DNA of 64,000 nucleotides from Acinetobacter rongchengensis (GCF_003611475.1 NZ_RAXT01000004.1:107546-171545); one strand, 5' to 3'. Shown: positions 36,215 through 45,397, counted from the stretch's first letter. Notes: generated from the letters alone by a model not told the origin. Translations and numbers: made by a program.

Positions 36215-36598
36215 ATGAACCCAAAAATCATATTATCGATAGCTGTAATAACCTCAGCACTCACCGCTTGCTCAACCACACCAACCAATCCCAATGCGCC
36301 TGTGGTTTTAGAACAACATAAAAATATCTCTGCTGAACCAGCAACAAAACATAACTTAGCACGTCTGATTAAACAAAAAGACAACTGCCTTATTGAATTT
36401 ACAGGTAATTTTGAAACAGGCAAAGCCACTGAATACTGGATCTTTAAAGGTGATCAGCTGATTTCGGCATTTTCCAATGTCAAAGCTGAAATAGAAAATA
36501 AACAAACGGTTTTTGATGTGCAAAATCCTGAAAAGATCAAAAATTTTAATTCACTTAAAAAGAACTTTAAAACATCAGCTTTAGACGTCTGTAACTAA
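36215..36598 (+). CDS. small predicted lipoprotein
   Basis: 127 residues with a lipoprotein signal (IILSIAVITSALTAC, lipobox LTAC with the cysteine at about residue 19). The mature part has KDNCLIEFTGNFETGKATEYWIF and two further cysteines, one close to the C-terminus, which may form a disulphide. No family is recognised. A terminator follows directly. Confidence 0.75.
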   Translation: MNPKIILSIAVITSALTACSTTPTNPNAPVVLEQHKNISAEPATKHNLARLIKQKDNCLIEFTGNFETGKATEYWIFKGDQLISAFSNVKAEIENKQTVFDVQNPEKIKNFNSLKKNFKTSALDVCN

Positions 36599-36608
36599 AA
36601 ACACCGAT

Positions 36609-36650
36609 TATCACTTCGGTATTCTCATGAATGGCGAAGTGATACTTTTT
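36609..36650 (+). terminator. rho-independent terminator
   Basis: TATCACTTCG (36609-36618) pairs perfectly with CGAAGTGATA (36635-36644), followed by CTTTTT. Confidence 0.88.
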
Positions 36651-36980
36651 CTTTTCATCAAAAGTTTGTGGATATAAGCAAAGTTTAAGACCAAGAACAA
36701 TAGATGCTCATTTTTACACAAACGGCTCATTCAAGAATTTCTTAACAACACACAGTATATTTGTAAAACTTAAAAAGATAAACGAACCATTGAAAACCTA
36801 TAAATCAATGATTTAAAAAACACTCACTCTGTAAACTTTATTCACAATTCTTTCATTTTTGTTAAAACTCTGTAGATAAGCTGTTGATGTTTTATCTCAA
36901 AACCTGTTTTTTATAGTATTTCCAATTAATATGACGCTGACTCAAACTAGATGTGATTCAAGCACAGGATAAAAGCTATT
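36651..36980. other. intergenic region before the hydrophilin-like gene
   Basis: About 330 bp, AT-rich, no gene seen. The promoter for the next gene should lie here. AGGAT just before ATG 36981 serves as its ribosome binding site. Confidence 0.4.
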
Positions 36981-37913
36981 ATGAAAATGCTTAAAACAAC
37001 AGTTATCGCAACGGCACTTATTGCGAGTTCTCCTCTTTTTGCAAATACAGCAGTGAATGGTAGTGTTAACGCTTCTGCTGAAGTCAATACACAAGGTGGA
37101 CTTTTACACAACCTTGGTCAAGGTATTCAAAACACAGCTGACAAAGTGGGTAATGGTATTGAAAAAGGGGTTGATAAAACCCGTGATGTGTCTAAAGACG
37201 CTTGGGATGGCACTAAAAATGTAGCAGGCAAAGTCGGCAATGGCATTGAAAAAGGCGTAGACAAAACTGTCGATAAAACCCGTGATGTGTCTAAAGATGC
37301 ATGGGATGGCACCAAAAACGTGGTAACTAAAGTAGGTGATGGCGTTGAAAAAGGTGTCGATAAAACCCGCGATGTGTCTAAAGATGCGTGGGATGGCACC
37401 AAAAATGTGGCAACTAAAGTAGGTGACGGCGTCGAGAAAGGTGTCGATAAAACCCGTGATGTGTCTAAAGATGCGTGGGATGGCACCAAAAATGTGGCAG
37501 GCAAAGTAGGCCATGGCATTGAAAAAGGTGCAGATAAAACCGTTGATGTTTCTAAAGATGCATGGGATGGAACAAAAAAGACGGCTGACAAAGTAGGTCA
37601 TGGTATCGAACGTGGTGTCGATAAAGGCAAAACAGCAACTCAAGGCGCTTGGAAAAATACCAAAGAACTCAGTTCTAAAGCCTCTAAAAATACCAAAGAA
37701 CTCAGTTCTAAAGCCTCTAAAAACACCAAAGAAACTGCAATCAAAGCTAAGGATAAAACCAAAGCTGCAACAAGTAAAACTTGGCAAAAAACCAAAGATG
37801 TTGTGAAGCCAAAACCAAGCAATGTCAATGTGAATACGCAAACTCAAGTAAAAACACCTGTTGGTAGTGCAAAGGTTGGCGTATCAACTGAAGCCAAAGT
37901 AGCAACAAAATAA
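36981..37913 (+). CDS. exported repeat protein, hydrophilin/LEA-like
   Basis: A 310-residue protein with a signal peptide (TTVIATALIASSPLFA, cleavage near residue 21). The mature part is very hydrophilic, rich in K, D, G, T and V, and built of a 29-residue repeat with the core DKTRDVSKDAWDGTKNV and VGDGVEKGV, present about six times between residues 55 and 210. One copy carries a 4-residue insertion (VDKT). A lysine-rich region with NTKELSSKASK repeats follows. The composition recalls late-embryogenesis-abundant proteins and the hydrophilins linked to desiccation tolerance in Acinetobacter baumannii. Homology to those was not tested. A terminator follows. Confidence 0.85.
   Translation: MKMLKTTVIATALIASSPLFANTAVNGSVNASAEVNTQGGLLHNLGQGIQNTADKVGNGIEKGVDKTRDVSKDAWDGTKNVAGKVGNGIEKGVDKTVDKTRDVSKDAWDGTKNVVTKVGDGVEKGVDKTRDVSKDAWDGTKNVATKVGDGVEKGVDKTRDVSKDAWDGTKNVAGKVGHGIEKGADKTVDVSKDAWDGTKKTADKVGHGIERGVDKGKTATQGAWKNTKELSSKASKNTKELSSKASKNTKETAIKAKDKTKAATSKTWQKTKDVVKPKPSNVNVNTQTQVKTPVGSAKVGVSTEAKVATK
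37141..37610 (+). repeat. 87-bp tandem coding repeats
   Basis: About five to six near-identical copies of an 87-bp unit encode the 29-residue repeat; two adjacent copies start at about 37331 and 37418. Differences are mainly third-position changes. Copy number could change by recombination or slippage. Confidence 0.9.
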
Positions 37914-37938
37914 GCGTCTTTTCATGTAAATTATGTAT

Positions 37939-37964
37939 AAAAAGCTCACTTCGGTGGGCTTTTT
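37939..37964 (+). terminator. rho-independent terminator after the hydrophilin-like gene
   Basis: AAAAAGCTCAC (37939-37949), loop TTCG, GTGGGCTTTTT (37954-37964), one G-T pair. Confidence 0.9.
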
Positions 37965-38112
37965 ACAAATTAAATGTTTAAACATTTCCAATGTAGAGAT
38001 ATGTGTTTTTCTGTACTCATTTTTCTAATAATCAATCTATTCAATCAATAAAACAGTAGGATAGTCACAATATTATTTTAGTTGATGACTAAACAGAAAT
38101 CAGCATAGCGAG

Positions 38113-38829
38113 ATGAGTGTGTTAATGAATAAAATCAAAGGTATATGTATAGTCACAGCCATTTTAACAGCGCCATCACTCTATGCGCAGACAGAGGATA
38201 CCAATAAAACTCAGCCTTATGGTGACAATCCGAATATTTTCAGAGTACTGGCTCATAAAACAGGCACAGCGGTTCAAAATACCGCTGAAAAAGTGGGCAA
38301 TGCCACTGAAAAAGGGATTCAGAAAATAAAACCGCATCTTGATGAAACCATTGAAAATACCAAAACCTACACCACCGAACAGGCAACGATTGCACGGGAT
38401 AATACCCGTCAAGGGATTGATACTGCGGTTAAAAAAGTAGAACAAACCAAAGATAAAATTATGGGTAAAACCAGTTCAAATATACCGATTGAACAAGGGC
38501 GTTTAAGTCAATCTTCAACATCGCCGAACAGCAATATAAATAATGCCGTCCCGACTACAGCGCCAATCGCTACGCAAGCTTCTGCTATTGCTCAACCTGC
38601 TCAACCTGCTCAACCTGCTCAACCTGCTCAACCTGCTCAACCAACGGTAGCACAAGATCAAAATAATATTTCTGAAGAACCTGAGATTAAGAAACAATCT
38701 TTACCGATTGAAAATAATCCCAGCACTACCGATGTAAGCACAGAAAACTCAACGACTCACCAGTCAAATCAGATCGATCAACAAAACACAGATCAACCAT
38801 CCGAAGATGAAACAGGTGTTCCACGTTAG
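38113..38829 (+). CDS. second exported hydrophilin-like protein with AQP repeats
   Basis: A 238-residue protein related to the one before it. It has a signal peptide (cleavage near SLYA-Q, about residue 25). A segment TGTAVQNTAEKVGNATEKGI resembles the repeat of the upstream gene, which suggests duplication and divergence. Residues about 160-177 are a run of five (AQP) units, and the rest is rich in N, Q, T and S and probably disordered. The start may be ATG 38113 or ATG 38125; the latter gives a more usual signal peptide. Confidence 0.78.
   Translation: MSVLMNKIKGICIVTAILTAPSLYAQTEDTNKTQPYGDNPNIFRVLAHKTGTAVQNTAEKVGNATEKGIQKIKPHLDETIENTKTYTTEQATIARDNTRQGIDTAVKKVEQTKDKIMGKTSSNIPIEQGRLSQSSTSPNSNINNAVPTTAPIATQASAIAQPAQPAQPAQPAQPAQPTVAQDQNNISEEPEIKKQSLPIENNPSTTDVSTENSTTHQSNQIDQQNTDQPSEDETGVPR
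38589..38643 (+). repeat. 9-bp tandem repeat coding for (AQP)n
   Basis: Consecutive copies of GCTCAACCT encode Ala-Gln-Pro repeats. The codons are identical in every copy, which suggests recent expansion by slippage. A change in copy number keeps the reading frame. Confidence 0.92.
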
Positions 38830-38880
38830 TCAGCATCTTTTACAAACTTCATGGCTCAATCACGGTTTATTTCATGTATT

Positions 38881-38920
38881 TTAGTCTCTCTCGTCATACA
38901 ACCTAAGCCAGAGAGACTAA
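38881..38920. terminator. convergent intergenic hairpin
   Basis: TTAGTCTCTCT (38881-38891) pairs perfectly with AGAGAGACTAA (38910-38920), between convergent genes. It lacks a strong T-run on either side, so its terminator strength is uncertain. Confidence 0.55.
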
Positions 38921-38926
38921 AAATAT

Positions 38927-39883
38927 TTAACCATTTACTTGGCGTATAACCTGCCCATTTTTAAATGCTTTAGCATTCTCATACAACTGATTTACCATAC
39001 GTTGTCGTGCTTCTACACTCCCCCATGCACTGTGCGGGGTAATAATTAAATTTGGTACATCTTCAGCCAATAATACATTACCCTCTTTAGGCGGTTCTAC
39101 CGAAAGCACATCTGTCGCAGCACCTGCAATTTTACCTTGTTTTAAAGCATCGGCTAAGGCTTGTTCATTGACGATACCGCCCCGCGCGCAATTGATTAAA
39201 AATGCGGAGTCCTTCATTTGATCAAATTGTGGAGTACTGATTAAATCTTTGGTTTCGTCTGTTAATGGGCAATGCAAACTCAGGAAATCGACCTGAGGAA
39301 GTAATTCTGCGAATGCTACACGACTTTGATCACTGCTACGCTTAGGTAATGCGCCTACCAATATCTTCATACCAAAAGCTTCTGCAAGTTTAGCCACCGC
39401 TTTACCCAACTCTCCATAACCGAGAATACCCAGTGTCTTGCCTGACAATTCAACAATAGGAAAATCCAGTAAACAGAAAATGGGCGACTTGCTCCATTGC
39501 CCTTGCTTCACCGCATGATCATATTTCAATAATGATGTGGATAATGCCAACATTAACGAAATCGTATGCTGTGCAACTGCCGAAGTGCCATAACCTTGAC
39601 AATTACACACCACGACACCGTTGGATTTGGCTTGTTCTAAATCGACATTATTGGTGCCTGTTGCAGAAATAAGGATTAACTTCAGTTGCGGAGATTGCTC
39701 AATCGTCTTTGCATCAATCACCACTTTATTGGTGATTATCACATCTGCTCCCTGAACACGTTCAATCACTTGCTCAGGAGTGGTTGAGGGATAAAGAATA
39801 AGTTCATCAAAAGCTGTCTTTAATTGGGTAAAATCCAAGTCATTTTTATCTAAAGATTCATAATCTAAAAATACAGCCTTCAT
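38927..39883 (-). CDS. D-isomer 2-hydroxyacid dehydrogenase (glycerate dehydrogenase-like)
   Basis: 318 residues from ATG 39883. The NAD-binding motif GILGYGELGKAVAKLA lies at about residue 147. The catalytic set is complete: R in NCARGGIVNE, E in DVLSVEPP and H in TPHSAWGS. It resembles HprA-type glycerate/hydroxypyruvate reductases; the exact substrate cannot be read from the sequence. A longer frame from 39913 exists, but GTGAG just before ATG 39883 and family length favour the shorter form. A TetR gene lies 75 bp upstream in the same direction. Confidence 0.88.
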   Translation of the reverse strand: MKAVFLDYESLDKNDLDFTQLKTAFDELILYPSTTPEQVIERVQGADVIITNKVVIDAKTIEQSPQLKLILISATGTNNVDLEQAKSNGVVVCNCQGYGTSAVAQHTISLMLALSTSLLKYDHAVKQGQWSKSPIFCLLDFPIVELSGKTLGILGYGELGKAVAKLAEAFGMKILVGALPKRSSDQSRVAFAELLPQVDFLSLHCPLTDETKDLISTPQFDQMKDSAFLINCARGGIVNEQALADALKQGKIAGAATDVLSVEPPKEGNVLLAEDVPNLIITPHSAWGSVEARQRMVNQLYENAKAFKNGQVIRQVNG

Positions 39884-39958
39884 TTGCTCACTCACTTCTC
39901 TATATCTATGCAAAACTTAACGAACTTATCTCTAATTATTGTAAAAGTACCGTAAATA

Positions 39959-40624
39959 TTAAACTTGGGAAATAGGATGTAAATTATTTTTAAGTGACCA
40001 TAAATAAGCGACCACCATTCGATACGCTTCTTGAATAATCTCTTCAGAAATATAGCTATCATTATAATAACCATGCTTCATATAGGTAAAAATCAACTCC
40101 ATAATCACAGTTAATACATCTGGTTTTTGAGGTACATAACTTTCAACTTTGAGCATTTCCAAAGCCTTACGCACACCATCACTAAGCTTTGTGAGTTCAA
40201 CTTGATATTCGAGATAAGCCTGTCGTGTAAATGGCCCACTGAGAATAATCAAACTGGCAACGTCAGATTCATTAAAAAAATTAGCCGTGGTTCGAATTAA
40301 ACTGGCTGTCAGTAATTTACCACTTTCCTCAACTGATACTTTTGGGCTATCTGTTAATACCCGCACTGCAGCTTGCCCTAATTGTTTAATCAATACATTT
40401 AGATGCATTAATGCAATATGACGTAAAATATCGTATTTACTGGGAAAAAATTGGTAAATACTGGTACGCGGAACACCTGATGCATTGGCAATTTCAGGAA
40501 TAGAAATTTTTTCAATTCCAACTGCTAGAAGTAACTCTTGCGTCGTTGCAATCACTTTTTCCATACGCTTCTGAGTACGTTCTTGTTTTGGTACATTTAC
40601 TTTTTTAGTCATTTTTTTTTGCAT
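39959..40624 (-). CDS. TetR-family transcriptional regulator
   Basis: A 221-residue regulator. The N-terminal HTH is in ISIPEIANASGVPRTSIYQFFPSKYDILRHI, a typical TetR domain at about residues 40-75. The helical C-terminal part is a ligand-binding domain of unknown specificity. It may regulate itself and the 2-hydroxyacid dehydrogenase downstream. ATGs occur at codons 1 and 5. Confidence 0.9.
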   Translation of the reverse strand: MQKKMTKKVNVPKQERTQKRMEKVIATTQELLLAVGIEKISIPEIANASGVPRTSIYQFFPSKYDILRHIALMHLNVLIKQLGQAAVRVLTDSPKVSVEESGKLLTASLIRTTANFFNESDVASLIILSGPFTRQAYLEYQVELTKLSDGVRKALEMLKVESYVPQKPDVLTVIMELIFTYMKHGYYNDSYISEEIIQEAYRMVVAYLWSLKNNLHPISQV

Positions 40625-40811
40625 TTGAAAATCCTACGAATGCTGACAAGTATTATAAAATGATGTCCTTATCTTCATCATCATAACTGATATTGATTCA
40701 GGGCAAATAACTATTCAACTTTTCATTTAAAATAAATTCAAAATATAGTTAATTTTAATTCAAAATCTTAGACTTTAAATCTATATTCTTCACTTTCACG
40801 CTTTCAAAATA

Positions 40812-41231
40812 ATGATGGAAAAACTAACATTCGCGATATTGACCATTGGTCTAACATATTTCAGTACGCAGACCTTTGCAAAAGAAAATATATTACAGTC
40901 TGTTGAAAATATTAAAGAATATTCATCGCATGATGGTAATTATTTTAAACTTATCCAATTAGATCGAGGCTGTCGTATAGATGCTCGTTTCTATTTATCC
41001 AATCAAAATCATTTATATCATTACTTTTTTAGTTATGGAAAGTTGTATAAAGCAACCCATAAGATATTTAAATATCACTATAAAAAGGGTGAAGAAGGTT
41101 CATTATTACATGTCATCAATATCGATCTGAGTACAAGTCTTGTGTTGAAGTTAGATGACCCTCAAGTTCAACAAGACTTTAAAAATTATAAAGCCTTATT
41201 CCCAACAATTTATTTAAACCGATGTGTTTAA
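40812..41231 (+). CDS. small exported protein of unknown function
   Basis: 139 residues with a signal peptide (TFAILTIGLTYFSTQTFA, cleavage near residue 23). The mature part has two cysteines (DRGCRIDARFY and the terminal NRCV), which may pair, and is rich in aromatic residues and lysine. No family is recognised. The last codons form one arm of a terminator hairpin. Tandem ATGs occur at the start. Confidence 0.7.
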   Translation: MMEKLTFAILTIGLTYFSTQTFAKENILQSVENIKEYSSHDGNYFKLIQLDRGCRIDARFYLSNQNHLYHYFFSYGKLYKATHKIFKYHYKKGEEGSLLHVINIDLSTSLVLKLDDPQVQQDFKNYKALFPTIYLNRCV

Positions 41232-41266
41232 TATCAAATATTTTTAATAAAAAACATCGGTTTAAA
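41213..41266. terminator. bidirectional terminator-like hairpin
   Basis: A perfect 13-bp stem, TTTAAACCGATGT (41213-41225) with ACATCGGTTTAAA (41254-41266), has a T/A-rich 28-base loop. The left arm overlaps the end of the upstream coding sequence. It lies between convergent genes. Confidence 0.65.
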
Positions 41267-41272
41267 AACACT

Positions 41273-42535
41273 TTAAGAAATCTTAAAATGGCAAAACTCA
41301 TTTAAACTTTCATCATCAAATGTGACTTGTCCTTGTACATCACAACTCATGTATAAGTCTTTATAAGAAAGTACATAGAAATCCGTACATTTTCGAATGA
41401 CAATCGGGTTCATATCTAAAGATAAAGCATCGTCTTGCTTAAATAGCTTGATCACACGGCGGTCATTCATACAGATTAAATAGGTTTGTTTTTTAATTTC
41501 AACTTGTGCCAAGCCGCTATTTTCAACATGCAATGGAATAATGTATTTCCCATTTACATCAATGACTTGTTGATCATAACTTTCCAACTTTTGCGTAATC
41601 ACATTAAAAACCAAAATATTTCCATAATAGTCTTTGAGTTGATTTTTATCTTCAAAAGCAAGATTGACCTGAATACCCAGTTTTTGTAAATCTTGTTCAT
41701 CTACACGTTTATTGGTCAATAATATGCGGGTGATGGTTTGTTTTAAACTGGCATCAAAAAAAGTGCTATCCAGTTGAATATCAATCCCTTTCAATATTTT
41801 CCCAAGTGCCTCATTGTGCGTTCCAAGCAAATGCGCAATCACACTACGATAGTAGAATTTACTGTTTTTCTTCACCTCACGAATTTGCTTATAAAAATAA
41901 GTCTGATCGTAAGGACGTTCAATAAAATCATGCAATAAAGCAGAATTGGCTAAAACAGCGATTGCATCATGCCCTGTATAGGGTAAATGCAAGGTGTGTA
42001 ATTGAGGAATTAGGGGTTTTATTTTTAAATAGTGTTCTTTGTCATTTTCAAAATAAGGATCATAAACAATAATATATTCACAATCTGCAACGATATCCTG
42101 CGCCTGAATCCGCATCTCTGCATTCAGTTCAGCATCATAAAAATCGGTATAGCGTTTATCGTCAACCTCAGTAGGATCGATGGAGTATTGAGGTACCATT
42201 GCCACGACACGATTCATTTGCAAAGGTTCAGCGTATTTAATGGCCGCATAACCGCCCATTGAACCACCATAGCCGACAATATTTTTAAATTGCTTTAAGA
42301 TCGGTTGTAGCTGTTCTAGCAATCCTGCCATACTCGCAGCAGGAAACCATGATTTTTGCTTTGGCATAATACCAACCACAGCATAATCATATTTCATCAA
42401 TGACTTTTCAGCATTGATCGACAGTCCTTTGGCACGTGTGATCAAATCACCAAATGAGAGAACTAAAGTATTTGAATTGCCAGGTAAATAGATCGCTCTA
42501 ATATGATCATCTTCAAAAATTATTTGCTTATCCAT
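41273..42535 (-). CDS. alpha/beta-hydrolase-fold protein
   Basis: 420 residues from ATG 42535 (a GTG at 42544 is an alternative). The nucleophile elbow GYGGSMGGYAAI lies at about residue 89. TGHDAIAVL at about residue 187 may supply the catalytic histidine and YDPYFEND the acid. The C-terminal 220 residues are unlike classic hydrolases and may form a separate domain. Substrate and location are unknown. No signal peptide is seen. Confidence 0.75.
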   Translation of the reverse strand: MDKQIIFEDDHIRAIYLPGNSNTLVLSFGDLITRAKGLSINAEKSLMKYDYAVVGIMPKQKSWFPAASMAGLLEQLQPILKQFKNIVGYGGSMGGYAAIKYAEPLQMNRVVAMVPQYSIDPTEVDDKRYTDFYDAELNAEMRIQAQDIVADCEYIIVYDPYFENDKEHYLKIKPLIPQLHTLHLPYTGHDAIAVLANSALLHDFIERPYDQTYFYKQIREVKKNSKFYYRSVIAHLLGTHNEALGKILKGIDIQLDSTFFDASLKQTITRILLTNKRVDEQDLQKLGIQVNLAFEDKNQLKDYYGNILVFNVITQKLESYDQQVIDVNGKYIIPLHVENSGLAQVEIKKQTYLICMNDRRVIKLFKQDDALSLDMNPIVIRKCTDFYVLSYKDLYMSCDVQGQVTFDDESLNEFCHFKIS

Positions 42536-42655
42536 TGGCAACACCGAGCTTAAGCTCTCTGATTTTAGCTAAAATTAAATAAACAGACGACTTGCCTATT
42601 CATTGCATCAAGTGTCATATTTTATAGATTCTAAGCAGATTAAAAAGCGCAAAAT

Positions 42656-43435
42656 ATGACACATTCCTTACATCCTGCTGCTCAAAAAGGTTTCAGTTCT
42701 GCCGCTGAACTTTATCAACAAGTGCGTCCCGATTATCCACAAGAGGTGGTTAACTGGCTCAAAGAAGATTTAGAACTTAACGCCCATTCCAATGTTGTAG
42801 ACTTAGGTGCGGGTACTGGAAAATTCCTCACTTATTTAAAACAAATTACGCCACATATTACAGCTGTCGAACCTGTCACAGAAATGCTGGAACAGTTGAA
42901 AATAGTACATCCTGAAGTACAAACAATACAAGCCAAGAGTGACCAAATTCCACTAAATTCAGCAAGTATTGATGCAGTTCTATGCGCTCAGTCTTTCCAT
43001 TGGTTTTCCAACATTGAAACCTTAAATGAAATTCATCAAATCTTAAAGCCCAATGGGCATTTAGGACTGATTTGGAATCAACGAGATGAACAGGTCGATT
43101 GGGTTAAAGCATTGACCAATGTGCTCTTGCCCATTGAAAAAGATACACCTCGCTACCACAGTGGACAATGGAAGCAGGTCTTTGAAAACCAGTTTTTGTT
43201 CCAACTGGAAAGCACTCAAGTTTTCTCACACGTACAAGCAGGCACAGTAGAAAATGTGGTGAGTAAACGACTATTGTCTACCAGTTTTATTGCGGCAATG
43301 CCTGAAAATGAACAGCTCAAATTAAAACAACAGTTTGAACAGATTATTTTTGAATATACTGGCAAACAACCTCAAGATGAAATTGACTTTCCTTATGTCA
43401 CCTATGCATATAACTTTAAAAAGTTAGAAGCTTAA
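42656..43435 (+). CDS. class I SAM-dependent methyltransferase
   Basis: 259 residues of the Methyltransf_11 type. The SAM motif VVDLGAGTGKFLTYL lies at about residue 47, followed by AVEPVTEML and DAVLCAQSFHWFSN. The N-terminal GFSSAAELYQQVRPDYP is common in a group of uncharacterised methyltransferases. The substrate is unknown. It starts 120 bp from the divergent hydrolase gene. Confidence 0.88.
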   Translation: MTHSLHPAAQKGFSSAAELYQQVRPDYPQEVVNWLKEDLELNAHSNVVDLGAGTGKFLTYLKQITPHITAVEPVTEMLEQLKIVHPEVQTIQAKSDQIPLNSASIDAVLCAQSFHWFSNIETLNEIHQILKPNGHLGLIWNQRDEQVDWVKALTNVLLPIEKDTPRYHSGQWKQVFENQFLFQLESTQVFSHVQAGTVENVVSKRLLSTSFIAAMPENEQLKLKQQFEQIIFEYTGKQPQDEIDFPYVTYAYNFKKLEA

Positions 43436-43466
43436 CCCAGCACTTGAAAGCGATATTGTGAATAAT

Positions 43467-44027
43467 ATGACCAATCCATTTTTCCGCCCAATCCTCATCT
43501 CTGGATTGTTGGTTACACTTATGTTAGCCACAGCGTGTACGCCGAAAAACGATGTACAACAAAATAATGACTCAGAAACAAAAAATACGTCACAAGAAGT
43601 GATGGATCAACTGAAAACCAAGCCTATTCAAGCATTTCCAAATACTCCAAATGATGCACATGACATTGCCATACTGGAAGAATATCAGCAAAAGTTGGCT
43701 GAGAATAACAATGCGCTTGAAGCAGATTTAAAGAAACGTAGCATTGATGGTCATTTAACAGCAAAAATTGATCATCAACTTAAACGAGATGGTATTGAGT
43801 CTGCATTAATCATGTTAAAAGCATTGGATTTAAAGACCGAACAAGGTCGCTATATTCAAGGTTTGTATTATCAATACTGGGAAAACCAAGCCAAAGTCTA
43901 TGATGCGAAAAAACAGTCTAGCGATGCCGAGCTTAAAAATCCTGCTGATGCGGTAAAAGGCATGGGCGATATGCTGACTGCGGATGATCAGCTTGAACAT
44001 TGGAAAGAGACTCAGCCTAAAAAATAA
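43467..44027 (+). CDS. predicted lipoprotein of unknown function
   Basis: 186 residues from ATG 43467, with GTG 43458 possible. The lipobox is LATAC at about residue 24. The mature part is helical and charged (ILEEYQQKLAENNNALEADLKKR), with no recognised domain. It lies 31 bp after the methyltransferase gene and may share its transcript. A terminator follows. Confidence 0.75.
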   Translation: MTNPFFRPILISGLLVTLMLATACTPKNDVQQNNDSETKNTSQEVMDQLKTKPIQAFPNTPNDAHDIAILEEYQQKLAENNNALEADLKKRSIDGHLTAKIDHQLKRDGIESALIMLKALDLKTEQGRYIQGLYYQYWENQAKVYDAKKQSSDAELKNPADAVKGMGDMLTADDQLEHWKETQPKK

Positions 44028-44062
44028 TTTTAGCGCATTCATCTTTTATGCATCACAAATAA

Positions 44063-44090
44063 AAAAGTGCCTGATCAACAAGGCACTTTT
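44063..44090. terminator. bidirectional rho-independent terminator
   Basis: AAAAGTGCCT (44063-44072) pairs with AGGCACTTTT (44081-44090). A- and T-runs form the outer ends, so it can work for both convergent genes. Confidence 0.88.
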
Positions 44091-44113
44091 CACATTCACA
44101 AACCGATTATTGC

Positions 44114-44518
44114 TTAAGATACACGTATACGACATAACCATTTTTGATCAGGTTGTTGAGATGACTCCCACGCACGTACATGAACCAATTGAATATAGTC
44201 CTGTCCGGGCTTTTCAGCAGTAAAACGGAATGTTTTCGTTCCCGATGCGCCAACAGCTTTTTCATCACTATTATTCTGTAAATAAGTTTCTTCTGTTTTA
44301 AAAATTTTTAAAGGTTCTAATAATTGCCACTGATAACCTGTACTTGGATTTTCAGAAACATTGAATATCAACACCTCACCGACTTTCATATTCTTTAAAG
44401 TGGGGCACTTTTGCTCTATGGTGTATTCATGTGTTTTAACAACAGGGTTAGAAGGCGCGTGACAAGCGCTCATTGCCATACTCAAAATAACGAGGCCAAA
44501 ACACACTAAACCTTTCAT
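44114..44518 (-). CDS. chagasin-like protease inhibitor lipoprotein (family I42)
   Basis: 134 residues. A lipoprotein signal ends in MSAC at about residue 19. The mature part shows the three inhibitory loops of chagasin-type cysteine protease inhibitors: NPSTGYQW (about residues 57-64), the GASGTKTF region and RAWE. It would act in the envelope against cysteine proteases. The adjacent exported protein upstream on the same strand could be related, but no link is proven. Confidence 0.85.
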   Translation of the reverse strand: MKGLVCFGLVILSMAMSACHAPSNPVVKTHEYTIEQKCPTLKNMKVGEVLIFNVSENPSTGYQWQLLEPLKIFKTEETYLQNNSDEKAVGASGTKTFRFTAEKPGQDYIQLVHVRAWESSQQPDQKWLCRIRVS

Positions 44519-44605
44519 TTATCCACTCTTTTTGACAGTATTTGCTTATCTTTTCAGCACATACCTTATCATCTTCTTGAATCAGGCTCAAATCAGAATT
44601 TAAAT

Positions 44606-45175
44606 TTAGATGTTCTGCTTTTCGATCCATTGAATCGAGTCAACCCGAATAAGTTTGCATGCACCATCACCCACACCATTCCAATCCAAGGCAGATTTCC
44701 AAACTAGATTTTTATCGTTAACCTGAACCAAATCGCCTTTTAAGCGCACCAAATCGCCACGTTTCACTTTTTTAATGGCTTTAGCAATCGTTGGATTGGC
44801 TGGAATAATATGCATATTACTGACTAACTGTGTCGCATACTGCGCTGGAATCGGTGGTTTTGCCATTTGCCAATTTAAATAACGATCATACTGATTAATC
44901 GAGATTTGACGTGCAATATCAGGTGCCGTGAACAAGCCACGTGTGACAGCATAATCAATCGGAGAAAACTTTGCTTGTTCATCCGTACTATATTCTTTGG
45001 AACCTAAAATGCGGAACTCACCATGAAATGGTTCTAAAACAGAAATTTTTTGGGACTGATCTACAGGAGCTAGACCATTGGCAATATTATATTTTGGAGA
45101 GGTAATCGATTGAGAAGCATTGACCTGAAATGCACTCAGAAGCAACGCTGCTGCATAAATAAATTTTTTGGTCAT
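44606..45175 (-). CDS. exported hypothetical protein
   Basis: 189 residues from ATG 45175; AAGGG lies about 6 bases upstream and supports this start over a GTG at 45178. A signal peptide ends near VNA-S (about residue 20). A C-terminal motif KRGDLVRLKGDLVQV with SALDWNGVGDGACKLIRVDSI suggests a small beta-rich domain. A single cysteine is present. The family was not identified. It is upstream of the chagasin-like gene by about 90 bp in the same direction. Confidence 0.7.
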   Translation of the reverse strand: MTKKFIYAAALLLSAFQVNASQSITSPKYNIANGLAPVDQSQKISVLEPFHGEFRILGSKEYSTDEQAKFSPIDYAVTRGLFTAPDIARQISINQYDRYLNWQMAKPPIPAQYATQLVSNMHIIPANPTIAKAIKKVKRGDLVRLKGDLVQVNDKNLVWKSALDWNGVGDGACKLIRVDSIQWIEKQNI

Positions 45176-45397
45176 CACATGCCCTTCTCTGTTGCTACTT
45201 TAGTTGTTACTTTAAATGTAAACCTTGAACAAATCACACAAAATAGGTTCAATATTTATGTTTATTATTCACAAGACTGGATGAAATAAAAATCGAGTTT
45301 CAGTAACAAAATACAGAAATTTCGTCATATTTTTGTCTTATCTTCCATTCCTGCTTTGGTTAAAATCAAAACAATAGCAAAACAACAGCCTAAAAAT

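Noticed and set aside
37141..37610. Regular repeats resembling a CRISPR array
   Set aside because: The repeats are directly adjacent, in frame and coding, with no variable spacers and no cas genes nearby.
37104..37847. Long open frames on the minus strand over the repeat gene
   Set aside because: They are the mirror of the plus-strand repeats, whose codon pattern leaves the antisense frames open. The plus-strand protein has a signal peptide, ribosome binding site and terminator; the antisense frames have none.
44448..44630. Minus-strand open frame between the chagasin-like gene and the exported protein
   Set aside because: It overlaps both neighbours in another frame, has no ribosome binding site and no conserved features.
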